Below are positions 6,214 to 13,958 of a DNA stretch of 14,687 bases, piece after piece; position 1 is the stretch's first letter, and the number at the start of each line of letters is the position of its first letter. The stretch is from assembly GCA_021839785.1 (NCBI GenBank), contig JAKCAB010000365.1, positions 1 through 14,687 of the forward strand, given 5' to 3'. The DNA comes from a bacterium (lineage in GTDB: Bacteria; Verrucomicrobiota; Verrucomicrobiae; Limisphaerales; J093). The notes under the pieces are model-generated. The model worked only from the letters and a program-made list of their open reading frames with translations, searched no databases and was not told the origin of the DNA. A program made the translations under genes and the position numbers.

Positions 6214-7950
6214 AGCCAGCCGCCCGAGCGCACCCGCGGCCAGCACCAGCGGGTATAACCGCTCGAAATACCAGAGCCGGGCGAAGTAAAGCCCGATGGG
6301 CGCCGGTTCGCGCCACCGCTCGGCTTCCACGGCGCGAACCAGCCATTGCGCGCCGCGCGGCACGTTCTCGCCGGACGTCGGATCGTCGGCGAGGGCTTCC
6401 ACCGCCAGCGCCGTTTCCTCCATCGTGGAAGGAGCGCCCAAAGCGCCGCCCCAACCGCCATCGGCGTTTTGCTGGCGCCGGAGGAAGCTCCATCCGTTCG
6501 TGCGAATGCCGTGCAGTGCCGCCTCCTGGCCCGTGCCGAGCAGTGCCTGCGCGGTGCCATAAACCGGGTTCTCGTGTTGCGGCGCGTGTTCGTTGCCAAA
6601 CCACAGCGGCACCCAGCCGCCGTCGGTGCGTTGACTGGTGGCCAGGAAGCGCCTTGCCCGATCTTGGGCGTGCTGGGTCTGACGGGCGAGGGCTGGCGGC
6701 AGTTGCGACAACCAGGCCCGCCAGGCCCGCAGCGCGTGGGCCGTCAGTTCCGGCGTGCTGCGGTCAAACGGCAGCGTGCCCCAGCCCCGACAAAACGTGG
6801 GGATGCCGCCGTCGCGATTTTGCAACCCCAGCAACCAGCGCACGCCGTCCGCCACGGCACGAAGGGTCTCCGCGTTGGGATCGCCGAGTTGACGCAGCGC
6901 CAGCAACGCGCCGGCGGTGTCGTCCGCGTCCGGCACGCCGCCCGGCAGGTCGGTCCATGCCCACCCGCCCGGCGCGGCGCCGGTGTACGGATGCACCCCG
7001 CGATGTTGTTGACCGAGCAGCCAGGCGCGCAAGGTGGAGCGCTGGGCGGCATCCAGAGTCTCCGGTTGATGCCGCAGCGCTTTGATGGCGAGCGTCGTCA
7101 CCCAGGTCGCCAGATTCGTGTCGATCGGCCAGCTCCCGTCGGGCCGAACCGAGGCCCGGAGAAAAGCGACTCCACGCTTTGCGACCACATGATCTCCAAG
7201 TCCCATGCCCGCGAGGCTCATGGTGACGAAGCTCGTCAGCGGCGTGGCTTCGAGGAAACCGCCGTTAGGCGGTTGCAGTTGAGTCAACACGTCCAGGGTG
7301 CGACGGCGAACCAGCGAACGCACCGGGTGAAACCGCGGCGCATGGTGGTGGATGACCTGGCCGATGGCGATGAGGGCCGGCAGCGCGTAACTCACCACCG
7401 GCAGCCGCAGCGCGCCGAAGAGTCCCCGCGGCAGCGCCGCCAATTCGAATGGCAGCGGGCGGACGCGTTGCCAGCCGTCGGAGCCGAGGCGTCCGCTCAG
7501 CGCGAGCGTCATTGTGATCGGCACGCTGAAGGTGCGGTCCTGGCCGTAAAGTTTTTCGATGGCCGGCATGATTTCATCCGGCGGTCCGGCATGGCGGCGG
7601 AGATAGGCGGTCGCGCCCGCAATGGTGGTCGCGAACTCCGTGTCTGCCTGCGCCGCGCCAAATGCGGCCCAAACCAGCGCGGTGGTGCTGAGGTTGCTGC
7701 GGCTGCGCACGGTGTCGCCCCAACCGCCGTCGGCGTTCGCGTGCGCGGCCAGCCAGTTCAATCCGGAGCGAACGAGATCGCTGTGGGCGGTTCGGTCCAC
7801 GGTGGCCAAAGCGGTCACGGCCGTGGCGGTCGAGAGGGCGCTGGCGCTGAGTTCACCCGTCCAGTGACCCGCGCGGCCGAGTTCCGACAGCAGCCGCGTC
7901 GTGACGCGGCGCAACGCCTGGCGAACAGAGTCGGCGAGATACGGGTTCAC
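6199..7950 (-). CDS. Squalene-hopene cyclase-family protein (class II terpene cyclase-like)
   Basis: A 583-residue protein with a GTG start at 7950 in a GTGA overlap with the upstream gene; the open frame reaching 8112 is rejected because it would run through that gene. Features of the squalene/oxidosqualene cyclase fold are QW-type repeats (NADGGWGD about 72-79, QNRDGGI 377-383, QRTDGGW 440-446, QQNADGGWGG 493-502), the acid motif DADD at 341-344 (the DxDD that protonates the terminal alkene), and the C-terminal PIGLYFARLWYFERLYP at 551-567, very like hopene cyclases. It is somewhat shorter than standard hopene cyclases (about 630-720). The intact DxDD supports a catalytic class II cyclase. 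The substrate may be squalene or another polyprene; the operon's own synthase suggests a linear polyprenyl product. Known relatives are peripheral membrane proteins. Confidence 0.85.
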   Translation of the reverse strand: MNPYLADSVRQALRRVTTRLLSELGRAGHWTGELSASALSTATAVTALATVDRTAHSDLVRSGLNWLAAHANADGGWGDTVRSRSNLSTTALVWAAFGAAQADTEFATTIAGATAYLRRHAGPPDEIMPAIEKLYGQDRTFSVPITMTLALSGRLGSDGWQRVRPLPFELAALPRGLFGALRLPVVSYALPALIAIGQVIHHHAPRFHPVRSLVRRRTLDVLTQLQPPNGGFLEATPLTSFVTMSLAGMGLGDHVVAKRGVAFLRASVRPDGSWPIDTNLATWVTTLAIKALRHQPETLDAAQRSTLRAWLLGQQHRGVHPYTGAAPGGWAWTDLPGGVPDADDTAGALLALRQLGDPNAETLRAVADGVRWLLGLQNRDGGIPTFCRGWGTLPFDRSTPELTAHALRAWRAWLSQLPPALARQTQHAQDRARRFLATSQRTDGGWVPLWFGNEHAPQHENPVYGTAQALLGTGQEAALHGIRTNGWSFLRRQQNADGGWGGALGAPSTMEETALAVEALADDPTSGENVPRGAQWLVRAVEAERWREPAPIGLYFARLWYFERLYPLVLAAGALGRLASKDG

Positions 7951-8834
7951 AGGCTCAGGTGACCGAGCGCGAGCAGGCCATAAAACGTGTACTCCGCGTC
8001 GAGATGATCGTCGGCCCAATGGCCGTGGAATCCGCCCTCGGCCGACCACAGGGTGTCGAGGAAATCCAGGCACCGCTCGTGAACGCCGCTGGGAACGCGG
8101 CGTTCGAGGCACGCCAACGCGTGCAGCGCCGTGGCCGTGGAAAGCAGGTCGGGCAGCGGCGCGCCGGGAACCGCCACGAAGCCGCCTTGTGGGTGGGCCT
8201 GCGCCAGAATCCAGCCGCCCACAGCCGGGTTCACCGGGAAGCCGAGATGCCGGATCAACGTGACCGCGCCGGCGGTGGCGTTGAGCGCGCCGACGGGCAG
8301 GCCGGGGGCGTTGCTCCAGGCGCCGTCCGGTGTCTCAAGCCGTTTCAGGCTGCGGATCAGTTCGAGCGGTTGCGGCGGCGTGCAGCCTAGGTCCTCGTAT
8401 GCGCCCAGGGCGACGAACGCGCCGTAGGCGGTGCCGTGGGCGAGCTTCGGATTGCCTTCGTAGCCGCCGTCCGGTTTGCGGAAAGTTTCGAGCCGCGCCA
8501 GCAAGGCGCGATCGAGTCCCGCCGGTATCCGGTCGCGCCCCACCGCCGCCCAACAACGCGCCAGCGCGCCGCGGTGGACGAAGTCGAGGCTCGCACCGTC
8601 ACCAAACGACGCCAGCCAGGCAGCCGTCCGGTCCGCCGGCACCGGAACATCCAGCGCCTGTGCCCCGGCGAGCGCGAACGTGGTGTAGTACAGGTCGGCA
8701 TCGCCAGCCCGGTTGCTCGCGGCGCCGGCGGCGTTGAATCGCTGCCGGTAGAAATCGCGCACCAAGTCGGTGGAGTCGCCCAGCAGCCGCGGCGCCAGGC
8801 GGGCGACTTGGAGGAGTTGCAGGCGCAGGCTCAC
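7947..8834 (-). CDS. Prenyltransferase beta-subunit-like alpha/alpha barrel protein
   Basis: A 295-residue protein with a GTG start overlapping the previous stop by 4 bp. It carries four or more repeats of the protein-prenyltransferase beta/cyclase type: PDGGYEG (121-127), TPDGAWSN (168-175), HPQGGFV (214-220) and AEGGFHG (255-261). In farnesyl- and geranylgeranyltransferase beta subunits a zinc ion is held by Asp, Cys (D.C) and His. By my alignment the Asp is kept (D229), the Cys position is Leu (L231) and the His position is Tyr (Y282 in DAEYTFYGLLAL). It is therefore unlikely to be a zinc-dependent protein prenyltransferase, and it also lacks a DxDD motif. It may be a single-barrel helper or partner of the adjacent cyclase, or bind a polyprenyl substrate. 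Confidence 0.75.
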   Translation of the reverse strand: MSLRLQLLQVARLAPRLLGDSTDLVRDFYRQRFNAAGAASNRAGDADLYYTTFALAGAQALDVPVPADRTAAWLASFGDGASLDFVHRGALARCWAAVGRDRIPAGLDRALLARLETFRKPDGGYEGNPKLAHGTAYGAFVALGAYEDLGCTPPQPLELIRSLKRLETPDGAWSNAPGLPVGALNATAGAVTLIRHLGFPVNPAVGGWILAQAHPQGGFVAVPGAPLPDLLSTATALHALACLERRVPSGVHERCLDFLDTLWSAEGGFHGHWADDHLDAEYTFYGLLALGHLSL

Positions 8835-10579
8835 TCGGCGGCACCGGGAGCCGTCTCAGCCCGTCGTTGCTCGGCGTTCTTTTGCTCCTGCTCTTTGCAC
8901 CAGCCCTTGATCTCGACGTCGTTGAAGATCTTGCCGACGACGCGGCGGAGCAGGCCCTTGAGGCTGGGGTTTTCCAAGGCGGTCAGCGAACGGATGGCTT
9001 CTTCCTTGTAGCTTTCGAGGAGGTGCCGGCAGCGCTCGTCGGCCTTGAGTTCGCGGTAAAGCGCTTCGACCGCCGCAGTGTCGGGCGTGAGTTCGCGTCG
9101 CCAGAGCCGGTCGAGGAACTCGCGTGATTCGCCGCTGGCGCGTTCGCGGGCCACCGCGAGCAGCAGGCTGGGCCGGCGGCTGGCGATGTCGTTGGTCTCG
9201 CCGGTTTCGCCCAGATCGCTCAAGTCGTCGCGAATCTGGTAAGCGACGCCCAGCGAGCGGCTGTAAGCGCCCAGCACGTCCCGGCATTCTTCGTGGCGCC
9301 TGGCGTAAATGGCGCCCAGCCGCAGAGCCACCTCGAAGGCCGGCGCGGTTTTTTGCCGGAAAATCTCCACGACTTGCAGCGATGTGAGCACGCCCGGTTG
9401 GCTGGCCCAGACCAGTTCCGCCCCTTGGCCACGACACAACTCGCGCTGGCCTTCCGCGGCCACGCGGAGCATTTCCGCTCGGGCCTCGGGGCTGGCCTTG
9501 CACGAAGCGAGCAGGCGATAGCCTTCGCCAATGAGCAGGTCGCCGACATTGAGCGCCACGGGCACACCGTGCTCTTCATGCAGCGTTTTTTCGCCGTACC
9601 GGAGCGGATCGTTGTCCTCGATGTCGTCGTGGATGAGCGAGGCCTTGTGGAAGCACTCGACCGCGACCGCCACTTTCCGCAGGTCATCCGGCAGATCCTC
9701 GGCGGCGCGCTCGCTGAGAGCCTGGTAGGCGGCGACGGTGAGGAACGGGCGCCAGCGTTTGCCGGCCCGCATGAGCCATTCGCGGGCGAGGCGCTCGGTG
9801 TCGCCTTGGGCCGGGCCGAGGATGATTTCGAGCGACGCGGGCGTGAACCAGAAATCCACCTCGTCCCGCAGCCGGCCGAGGTCGAGCCGGCGGGTGCGGT
9901 CGTCGGCCGTGAGATGGATGTATTCCCAGACCCAGTCCAGATCGACGTTGGTGTCGATGCAGTCGTCTTGGAGCAACGGGATCGCGACGCCCGGAATCGC
10001 CGCAGCCTCCATGTACGGGAACGCGCGTTCCAACACGCTGAGGCAGCTCACGCCCACGATGGCCTCGATCTTGCCGGTCTGGATGAGGCTCATGACAATG
10101 GCGGAGCCTTCGGCCACGAGCACGGCGTAGCCGAGTTTCTCGGCCTCGTTCGAGAGGTCCTGGATGGAACAAAGGCCGCATTGTTTGCAGAGCAGGCCAA
10201 ACTCGTCGAACGGCGCGGGGCACTTGGCTTCGACGCGGAGGCATTTGGGCAGCAGCAAAAGACGCCGCTCGAAGGGCACGCCGGCCAGTTGCTCGCGCCA
10301 CATCTCGTTGTTCAGCAGCACGCCGATGAAGTCGCGGAAGATCGAATCGCACTGAAGCTGCGTGACCACGCGCTCGGCGTGGACTTTGAGTTCGTCGGCG
10401 GGCAGTGGCGGCACCGGGTTGAACTCGGCCACGTAATGCCGCACGGCTTGGAGGATGCGCTGCCGTTGCTCCGGCGTGGGCGGAAGGTTCTTCTTCGGCG
10501 CGCGCCATTTTTGCTGCGGCACCAACCGCGGCAGGCGGGCGGGCGAACCGGGCGTGAATTGAAGGAGCGGCTCAATCAT
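8831..10579 (-). CDS. DUF116-polyprenyl synthase fusion
   Basis: A 582-residue two-domain protein. The ATG at 10579 lies in an ATGATTGA overlap (8 bp) with the radical SAM gene; the longer frame reaching 10690 runs inside that gene and is rejected. Residues about 75-225 match DUF116: LLLLPKCLR, then cysteines C113, C120, C131, C134, C137, C179 and C207 and the late 'DTNVD', a cysteine-rich pattern likely to bind an Fe-S cluster. Residues about 250-560 are an isoprenyl diphosphate synthase: first aspartate-rich motif DDIED (318-322) after SLIH, GDLL at about 346-349, second motif DDLSD (451-455). Both Asp motifs are intact, so chain elongation from IPP is expected; length specificity cannot be read safely. 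DUF116 occurs mostly as a stand-alone domain, so the fusion is unusual and ties it to the neighbouring Fe-S genes. Confidence 0.85.
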   Translation of the reverse strand: MIEPLLQFTPGSPARLPRLVPQQKWRAPKKNLPPTPEQRQRILQAVRHYVAEFNPVPPLPADELKVHAERVVTQLQCDSIFRDFIGVLLNNEMWREQLAGVPFERRLLLLPKCLRVEAKCPAPFDEFGLLCKQCGLCSIQDLSNEAEKLGYAVLVAEGSAIVMSLIQTGKIEAIVGVSCLSVLERAFPYMEAAAIPGVAIPLLQDDCIDTNVDLDWVWEYIHLTADDRTRRLDLGRLRDEVDFWFTPASLEIILGPAQGDTERLAREWLMRAGKRWRPFLTVAAYQALSERAAEDLPDDLRKVAVAVECFHKASLIHDDIEDNDPLRYGEKTLHEEHGVPVALNVGDLLIGEGYRLLASCKASPEARAEMLRVAAEGQRELCRGQGAELVWASQPGVLTSLQVVEIFRQKTAPAFEVALRLGAIYARRHEECRDVLGAYSRSLGVAYQIRDDLSDLGETGETNDIASRRPSLLLAVARERASGESREFLDRLWRRELTPDTAAVEALYRELKADERCRHLLESYKEEAIRSLTALENPSLKGLLRRVVGKIFNDVEIKGWCKEQEQKNAEQRRAETAPGAAE

Positions 10580-11867
10580 GGACGGTCGTGAGTTGAGGGG
10601 CCGGAGGCCGGATTGAAGGCAAGTCGAGTTGCTGGCGCAAGCGGCGCGCCCTGGCTTCGGCGTCGTGGGCCACGTTCCGATAAGCGCCAAAGTCGCTGAA
10701 CCAATACTTCTTTGCGAGGCGGTACATCCAATGGCGTTCGGGCACTTCTTCGCCGGGCAACCACTGGCTGAAACGCGGGGTCATTGCCTCCAATTCGGCC
10801 AGGGCCGTGCCGCGCAAGGTGGTGTCGCGCGCGCCGTGTTTGCGGACCAGTTCCTTGACCAGATCGGGGCGTTCGAGAATGACGCAGCCGCGCGTGTGCC
10901 GGGCGCTGAGCTCGCGAAAATCCCGCAGAAACGCGGAATCCCGGATGGTCGCATAAATGCCGCGCGGGTCACGGATGTCCTCGGCGGCGAACTGAATGAT
11001 CGGACACGGTTCAATGCCGCCGGTCGGGCCGACGTGATGGCTGATGCCGGTAACCATCGGGCACAGCGCCTGACCGCGGTGGTCATAGTAGGCGTCGATG
11101 ATGCCAATCGGCATTTTCGAGCGCATTTCGACCACGAACTTGCGCACGCGCACCAATTGGTCGGCCCGCAGCGCCAAGTCGGGATTCATGTTCGGACCGA
11201 CCGGTCGATAGCCGTGATACCAGACGTAATGCGCGCCGCGTTTGATGAGTTCGCGCAGCCAGGTCTCGGTGAGTAAATCGTCGATGTTCGTCTGGCAAAG
11301 GCTGGTGGCGACGCCGGTGAGCAGGCCGGCGCGGATCGAGTGGTCGAGGCCGCGCAGGCTGCGATTGAAAACGTCCTTGCCACCGCGGCGGTCGTTGCTG
11401 ACCAGCTCCCGGCCTTCGATGGAAATGAGCGGCGTGGCGTTGCCGAGGTCGCGCAGCCGGGCGGCCACCTTTTCCGTGATGAACTGGCCGTTGGTGAAAA
11501 CCTGGAAGTAGCAGTCGGGATGCCCCGCCAGCACGTCGAGCAACTGCGGGTGCATGAACGGCTCGCCGCCGAGGATGCCGAAGAAGGTGTTTCCGTGCGC
11601 CTTGGCGTCGGCGATCGTGCGGTTGAGCGTGTCGAGGTCGATGTCGGTGCGCGCGGCGGTCACGTCCACCCAGCAACCCTGGCAGCGGAGGTTGCAGGTA
11701 TTGGTGATCGAAAGGTACAGGAACGGCGGGAAATACTCGCCGCGCCGGAGCCGCCGCTTGAACCGTTCGACCGCCAGCAGGCCCTTCACGCCAAAGTTCC
11801 ACGCGAACTTCCGAAGGCAGCGGAAGTTGGCGGTTCGCAGGGTGCGGAAGGCGAGGGCGGGGAGCAT
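10572..11867 (-). CDS. Radical SAM protein with auxiliary C-terminal cysteines
   Basis: A 431-residue radical SAM enzyme. The CxxxCxxC cluster motif is CNLRCQGC (C58, C62, C65), preceded by YLSITNT, with GGEP at 100-103 for SAM binding. C-terminal cysteines C269 (LCPMVTG), C288 (GGIEPCPI) and C328 resemble the SPASM-type arrangement that carries a further Fe-S cluster. Such enzymes make radicals from S-adenosylmethionine to modify peptides or small molecules. In hopanoid pathways a radical SAM enzyme (HpnH) attaches adenosine to the cyclised chain, so a terpenoid-tailoring role here is plausible, but this protein is not obviously HpnH and has a different C-terminus. Peptide modification remains an alternative. 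It starts 6 nt after the DUF1828/1829 stop and overlaps the synthase. Confidence 0.85.
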   Translation of the reverse strand: MLPALAFRTLRTANFRCLRKFAWNFGVKGLLAVERFKRRLRRGEYFPPFLYLSITNTCNLRCQGCWVDVTAARTDIDLDTLNRTIADAKAHGNTFFGILGGEPFMHPQLLDVLAGHPDCYFQVFTNGQFITEKVAARLRDLGNATPLISIEGRELVSNDRRGGKDVFNRSLRGLDHSIRAGLLTGVATSLCQTNIDDLLTETWLRELIKRGAHYVWYHGYRPVGPNMNPDLALRADQLVRVRKFVVEMRSKMPIGIIDAYYDHRGQALCPMVTGISHHVGPTGGIEPCPIIQFAAEDIRDPRGIYATIRDSAFLRDFRELSARHTRGCVILERPDLVKELVRKHGARDTTLRGTALAELEAMTPRFSQWLPGEEVPERHWMYRLAKKYWFSDFGAYRNVAHDAEARARRLRQQLDLPSIRPPAPQLTTVHD

Positions 11868-11873
11868 GGCATT

Positions 11874-12683
11874 TCAGTTGTTCTTCCACAGTTCCTCGAA
11901 CCGTGGATGCTCTCGCTCGCTCCAGCGGAAGATGCGATCACTGTATCCTCTAAGGATTGAAATCGTTTGATCACTTACGCGGCGTTGCTCTTCCTCGGAT
12001 TCTCTTCGAAGTGGGTCAGGTGGGCGAACGTCATTTACCAGGACTACCTTTTGCGAATCGGGCCGGGTCTCCTTCAATTCGAGCCAGGTGAACGAGATAA
12101 CTTTTGCGGTTTGTGGATTCGGATCACCTACTAACTTGACAAGCCGTTCCCGCCGCTTCGGGAGCGGGATTACAAAATCAATGGAGTGCTCGACGGTACG
12201 TCCGGGGATGCTGACATTTGGAGTATAAAGGACATTCTGCTTGTCAAGAAACTCCGCGACCAGCTCAAAGAAGTCTGTCCACCGATGTGGGACTGCGCTC
12301 ATCCACAAGTCGTTGAGTCGAAGTATCGCCGTGAGTAGAAAATGGGCCCGTTGCGGCAGGTTCGCGAGCGTTGCCGTCGTTTCAAGGCGCCCACTTTGAA
12401 AGCGTACGCCGCATCCAGCCGTGGCGCGTTGTATCAGAGCAATTCGCCGTTCGGAGTCTTCAATCTTCACTCCCAGACACGCGAGATTGTGGAATGTGTC
12501 TCCGTCATCGTGGAGTACGATTTCTCCACTATGCGGTTCATAATGAATCTGTATCCCGTCGTGGAACGGGTCGAGAAATGGCGTAGATAAAACTCTCGCG
12601 TCACCGCGTTCAAAAACAGTGACACGTTCCTTCAGCCACGAGAGGTATTCTCGTGCTAGGTCAGGCTGCTGGAGTGCGGGCAT
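11874..12683 (-). CDS. DUF1828/DUF1829 domain protein
   Basis: A 269-residue protein with an ATG start 3 nt after the preceding stop. The N-terminal part (about 30-120) has the DUF1828 signature: STPFLDPFHDGIQIHY, then IVLHDDGDTFHNLACLGV, then a helical segment. The C-terminal part (about 155-245) matches DUF1829: HSIDFVIP, LVKLVGD, the strand ISFTWLELKE and VVLVND. The spaced Asp and the ELK stretch recall a PD-(D/E)xK-like nuclease arrangement, but that is only a suggestion. DUF1828 proteins are often found near small partners of uncertain role, and the neighbour upstream fits. Its G+C is near half by eye, well below flanking genes, and codon choice is more A/T-rich, suggesting acquisition. 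Biochemical function is unknown. Confidence 0.75.
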   Translation of the reverse strand: MPALQQPDLAREYLSWLKERVTVFERGDARVLSTPFLDPFHDGIQIHYEPHSGEIVLHDDGDTFHNLACLGVKIEDSERRIALIQRATAGCGVRFQSGRLETTATLANLPQRAHFLLTAILRLNDLWMSAVPHRWTDFFELVAEFLDKQNVLYTPNVSIPGRTVEHSIDFVIPLPKRRERLVKLVGDPNPQTAKVISFTWLELKETRPDSQKVVLVNDVRPPDPLRRESEEEQRRVSDQTISILRGYSDRIFRWSEREHPRFEELWKNN

Positions 12684-12686
12684 AAT

Positions 12687-13106
12687 TCAGAGCATAGCGA
12701 TCTGGTAACCAGCCGGGAATCTTGCATGGACAAAATCAAGGAAGCGCTCAAGTGTGGCAAGTGGGTTGTTCAAGTCGTACCAATCAATTGGTTCTGCCCA
12801 ATTTAAGCCTTCCCCTTCACGATAGACGTGGATGTGAGGTTGACCTTGGATCTCCGAACCATCCGGGTTCGGGTGGTAGTTGGCATTGTCCAAACGCACC
12901 AAACCTATGTCGCGATCCTGCGTTCGGAGATGAAGCTTAATCTTGAAAGGGTTGCGTTTCATCGAAAGGATGAACTGGACCCCTTTCTCTTCAACAGCTA
13001 CGAGCGTTTCGTCCTGGACGGTGCCAATCTCCCAAACAAACGCATCTTTTCGGATAGCTTCTTTCAAAAGCGCAATTAGTCGATTAGCCTGTTCCTGAGT
13101 AAGCAC
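12687..13106 (-). CDS. DUF6978-like protein, partner of the DUF1828 gene
   Basis: A 139-residue protein with a GTG start at 13106, supported by an AGAAGGA ribosome-binding site 6-7 nt upstream, one of the few clear ones here. The core reads IKLHLRTQDRDIGLVRLD, then YHPNPDG and PHIHVYREG (H78, H91, H93), a pattern I associate with the DUF6978 family that neighbours DUF1828 genes. The conserved histidine-rich stretch could bind a metal, though no catalytic residue can be assigned. Low G+C, like the next gene, sets the pair apart from the rest of the operon. It probably works with the DUF1828/1829 protein as a two-gene unit, such as a toxin-antitoxin or phage-defence module, which is inference. 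Confidence 0.6.
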   Translation of the reverse strand: MLTQEQANRLIALLKEAIRKDAFVWEIGTVQDETLVAVEEKGVQFILSMKRNPFKIKLHLRTQDRDIGLVRLDNANYHPNPDGSEIQGQPHIHVYREGEGLNWAEPIDWYDLNNPLATLERFLDFVHARFPAGYQIAML

Positions 13107-13125
13107 GTTGATTCCTTCTGCGTCA

Positions 13126-13956
13126 TTAGGGTTGCGGCGTCAACGCCGCCCGGGCCTTCGCCGCGGCGGCCTCGGCTTTGCGCGCGATTTCCTCCGGCGA
13201 GGGCAAGCTCATCAGCACTTCGGGCGGGATGTCGCTCGCCAGGGCGCTGAGTTTGGCCAGGCATTTCTGCCGCTCGCTGAGCGCCTTGTCCGCGTCGCGT
13301 TCCTTGCTGAAGCGCGTCTTCGCCCGCTCGCTCCGGGTCCGCAATAGCTCATACACGTCGCCGCCCAACAGCGCGGAGATGTCGATCTTCATCTTCTCGC
13401 GGTTCAGATCGGCGTCGCTGACTTCGTCGCCGTTGATCGGGCCGGCCTTGTATTTGGGGAACATGATGGCCGCCTCGGGACAAACCCGCGAGCAGGCCGG
13501 GCAGTTGGTTTTGCAGTTGTCGCTGTGCTGGACCTCGATCTGCCGGTCGGCATCGACCCCATAGACGCCGAACAGGCAGAAGCTCAGGCACTGCATGCAG
13601 TTCGTGCAGCGTTGGTAGTCGATGACCGGGAACCAAGGCCCCCATTCGCCGGGCGCGGGCGCGGCGAATTCGCTGCGGGCGGCCTCGGCTTGGTCGGCGA
13701 CCGACGCCACATCCAGCCGGCCCCAACGCACGCGGGCGGCCGGGTCCGCGGCGGGCGGTTCATCCTGCCAGCGGCCGACGACGAACAGCGGACTGGTATC
13801 CGGCGGGGCCACCGGCCGCTCGGCACCGGCGCGGGTGACGCCGAAGCCGCGCTCGAGCAGCGCGTGCACGGCGGCGAAGCGGTCCTCGGCGGGAAGCGGC
13901 GCCGCCTCGTCGCCTTCGAACAGGACCACACGCAAGGGTAGATCGGAGAGAGCCAT
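13126..13956 (-). CDS. 2[4Fe-4S] ferredoxin-type protein
   Basis: A 276-residue protein starting at the ATG at 13956, 2 nt after the preceding stop; the longer open frame to 14604 crosses two other genes and is rejected. The N-terminal 105 residues are a Pro/Ala-rich domain without a recognisable fold. Two clusters follow: CTNCMQCLSFC (C117, C120, C123, C127) and C148, C152, C155, C159 in NCKTNCPACSRVCP, an arrangement typical of bacterial-type ferredoxin domains but with a longer CxxxC spacing in the second cluster. The C-terminus is a charged helical region ending in an Ala/Lys-rich coiled-coil-like tail. It may donate electrons to the radical SAM enzyme, which needs a low-potential electron, or to DUF116. 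Position in the operon supports this; partner specificity is inferred. Confidence 0.8.
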   Translation of the reverse strand: MALSDLPLRVVLFEGDEAAPLPAEDRFAAVHALLERGFGVTRAGAERPVAPPDTSPLFVVGRWQDEPPAADPAARVRWGRLDVASVADQAEAARSEFAAPAPGEWGPWFPVIDYQRCTNCMQCLSFCLFGVYGVDADRQIEVQHSDNCKTNCPACSRVCPEAAIMFPKYKAGPINGDEVSDADLNREKMKIDISALLGGDVYELLRTRSERAKTRFSKERDADKALSERQKCLAKLSALASDIPPEVLMSLPSPEEIARKAEAAAAKARAALTPQP

Positions 13957-13958
13957 TT

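Noticed and set aside
5514..6599. 361-residue - strand open frame spanning the non-coding stretch and the cyclase 3' end
   Set aside because: Its right half is another frame of the cyclase gene, and its left half has no domain and crosses the repeats.
6346..7962. 538-residue + strand open frame across the cyclase gene
   Set aside because: It is the mirror of the squalene-hopene cyclase-like gene; it contains Gln/Arg/His/Gly-rich repetitive shadow sequence and no motif.
7951..8112. Extension of the cyclase gene upstream to 8112
   Set aside because: The extra residues overlap the prenyltransferase-like gene and are Arg/Pro-rich; the GTG at 7950 in a GTGA overlap matches the pattern of neighbouring genes.
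9293..10591. 432-residue + strand open frame across the synthase gene
   Set aside because: Antisense to a gene with both aspartate-rich motifs and DUF116 cysteines; the composition is typical of shadow frames.
10580..10690. Extension of the DUF116-synthase start to 10690
   Set aside because: It would lie inside the radical SAM gene and adds residues without similarity to the family; the ATG at 10579 gives the usual short overlap.
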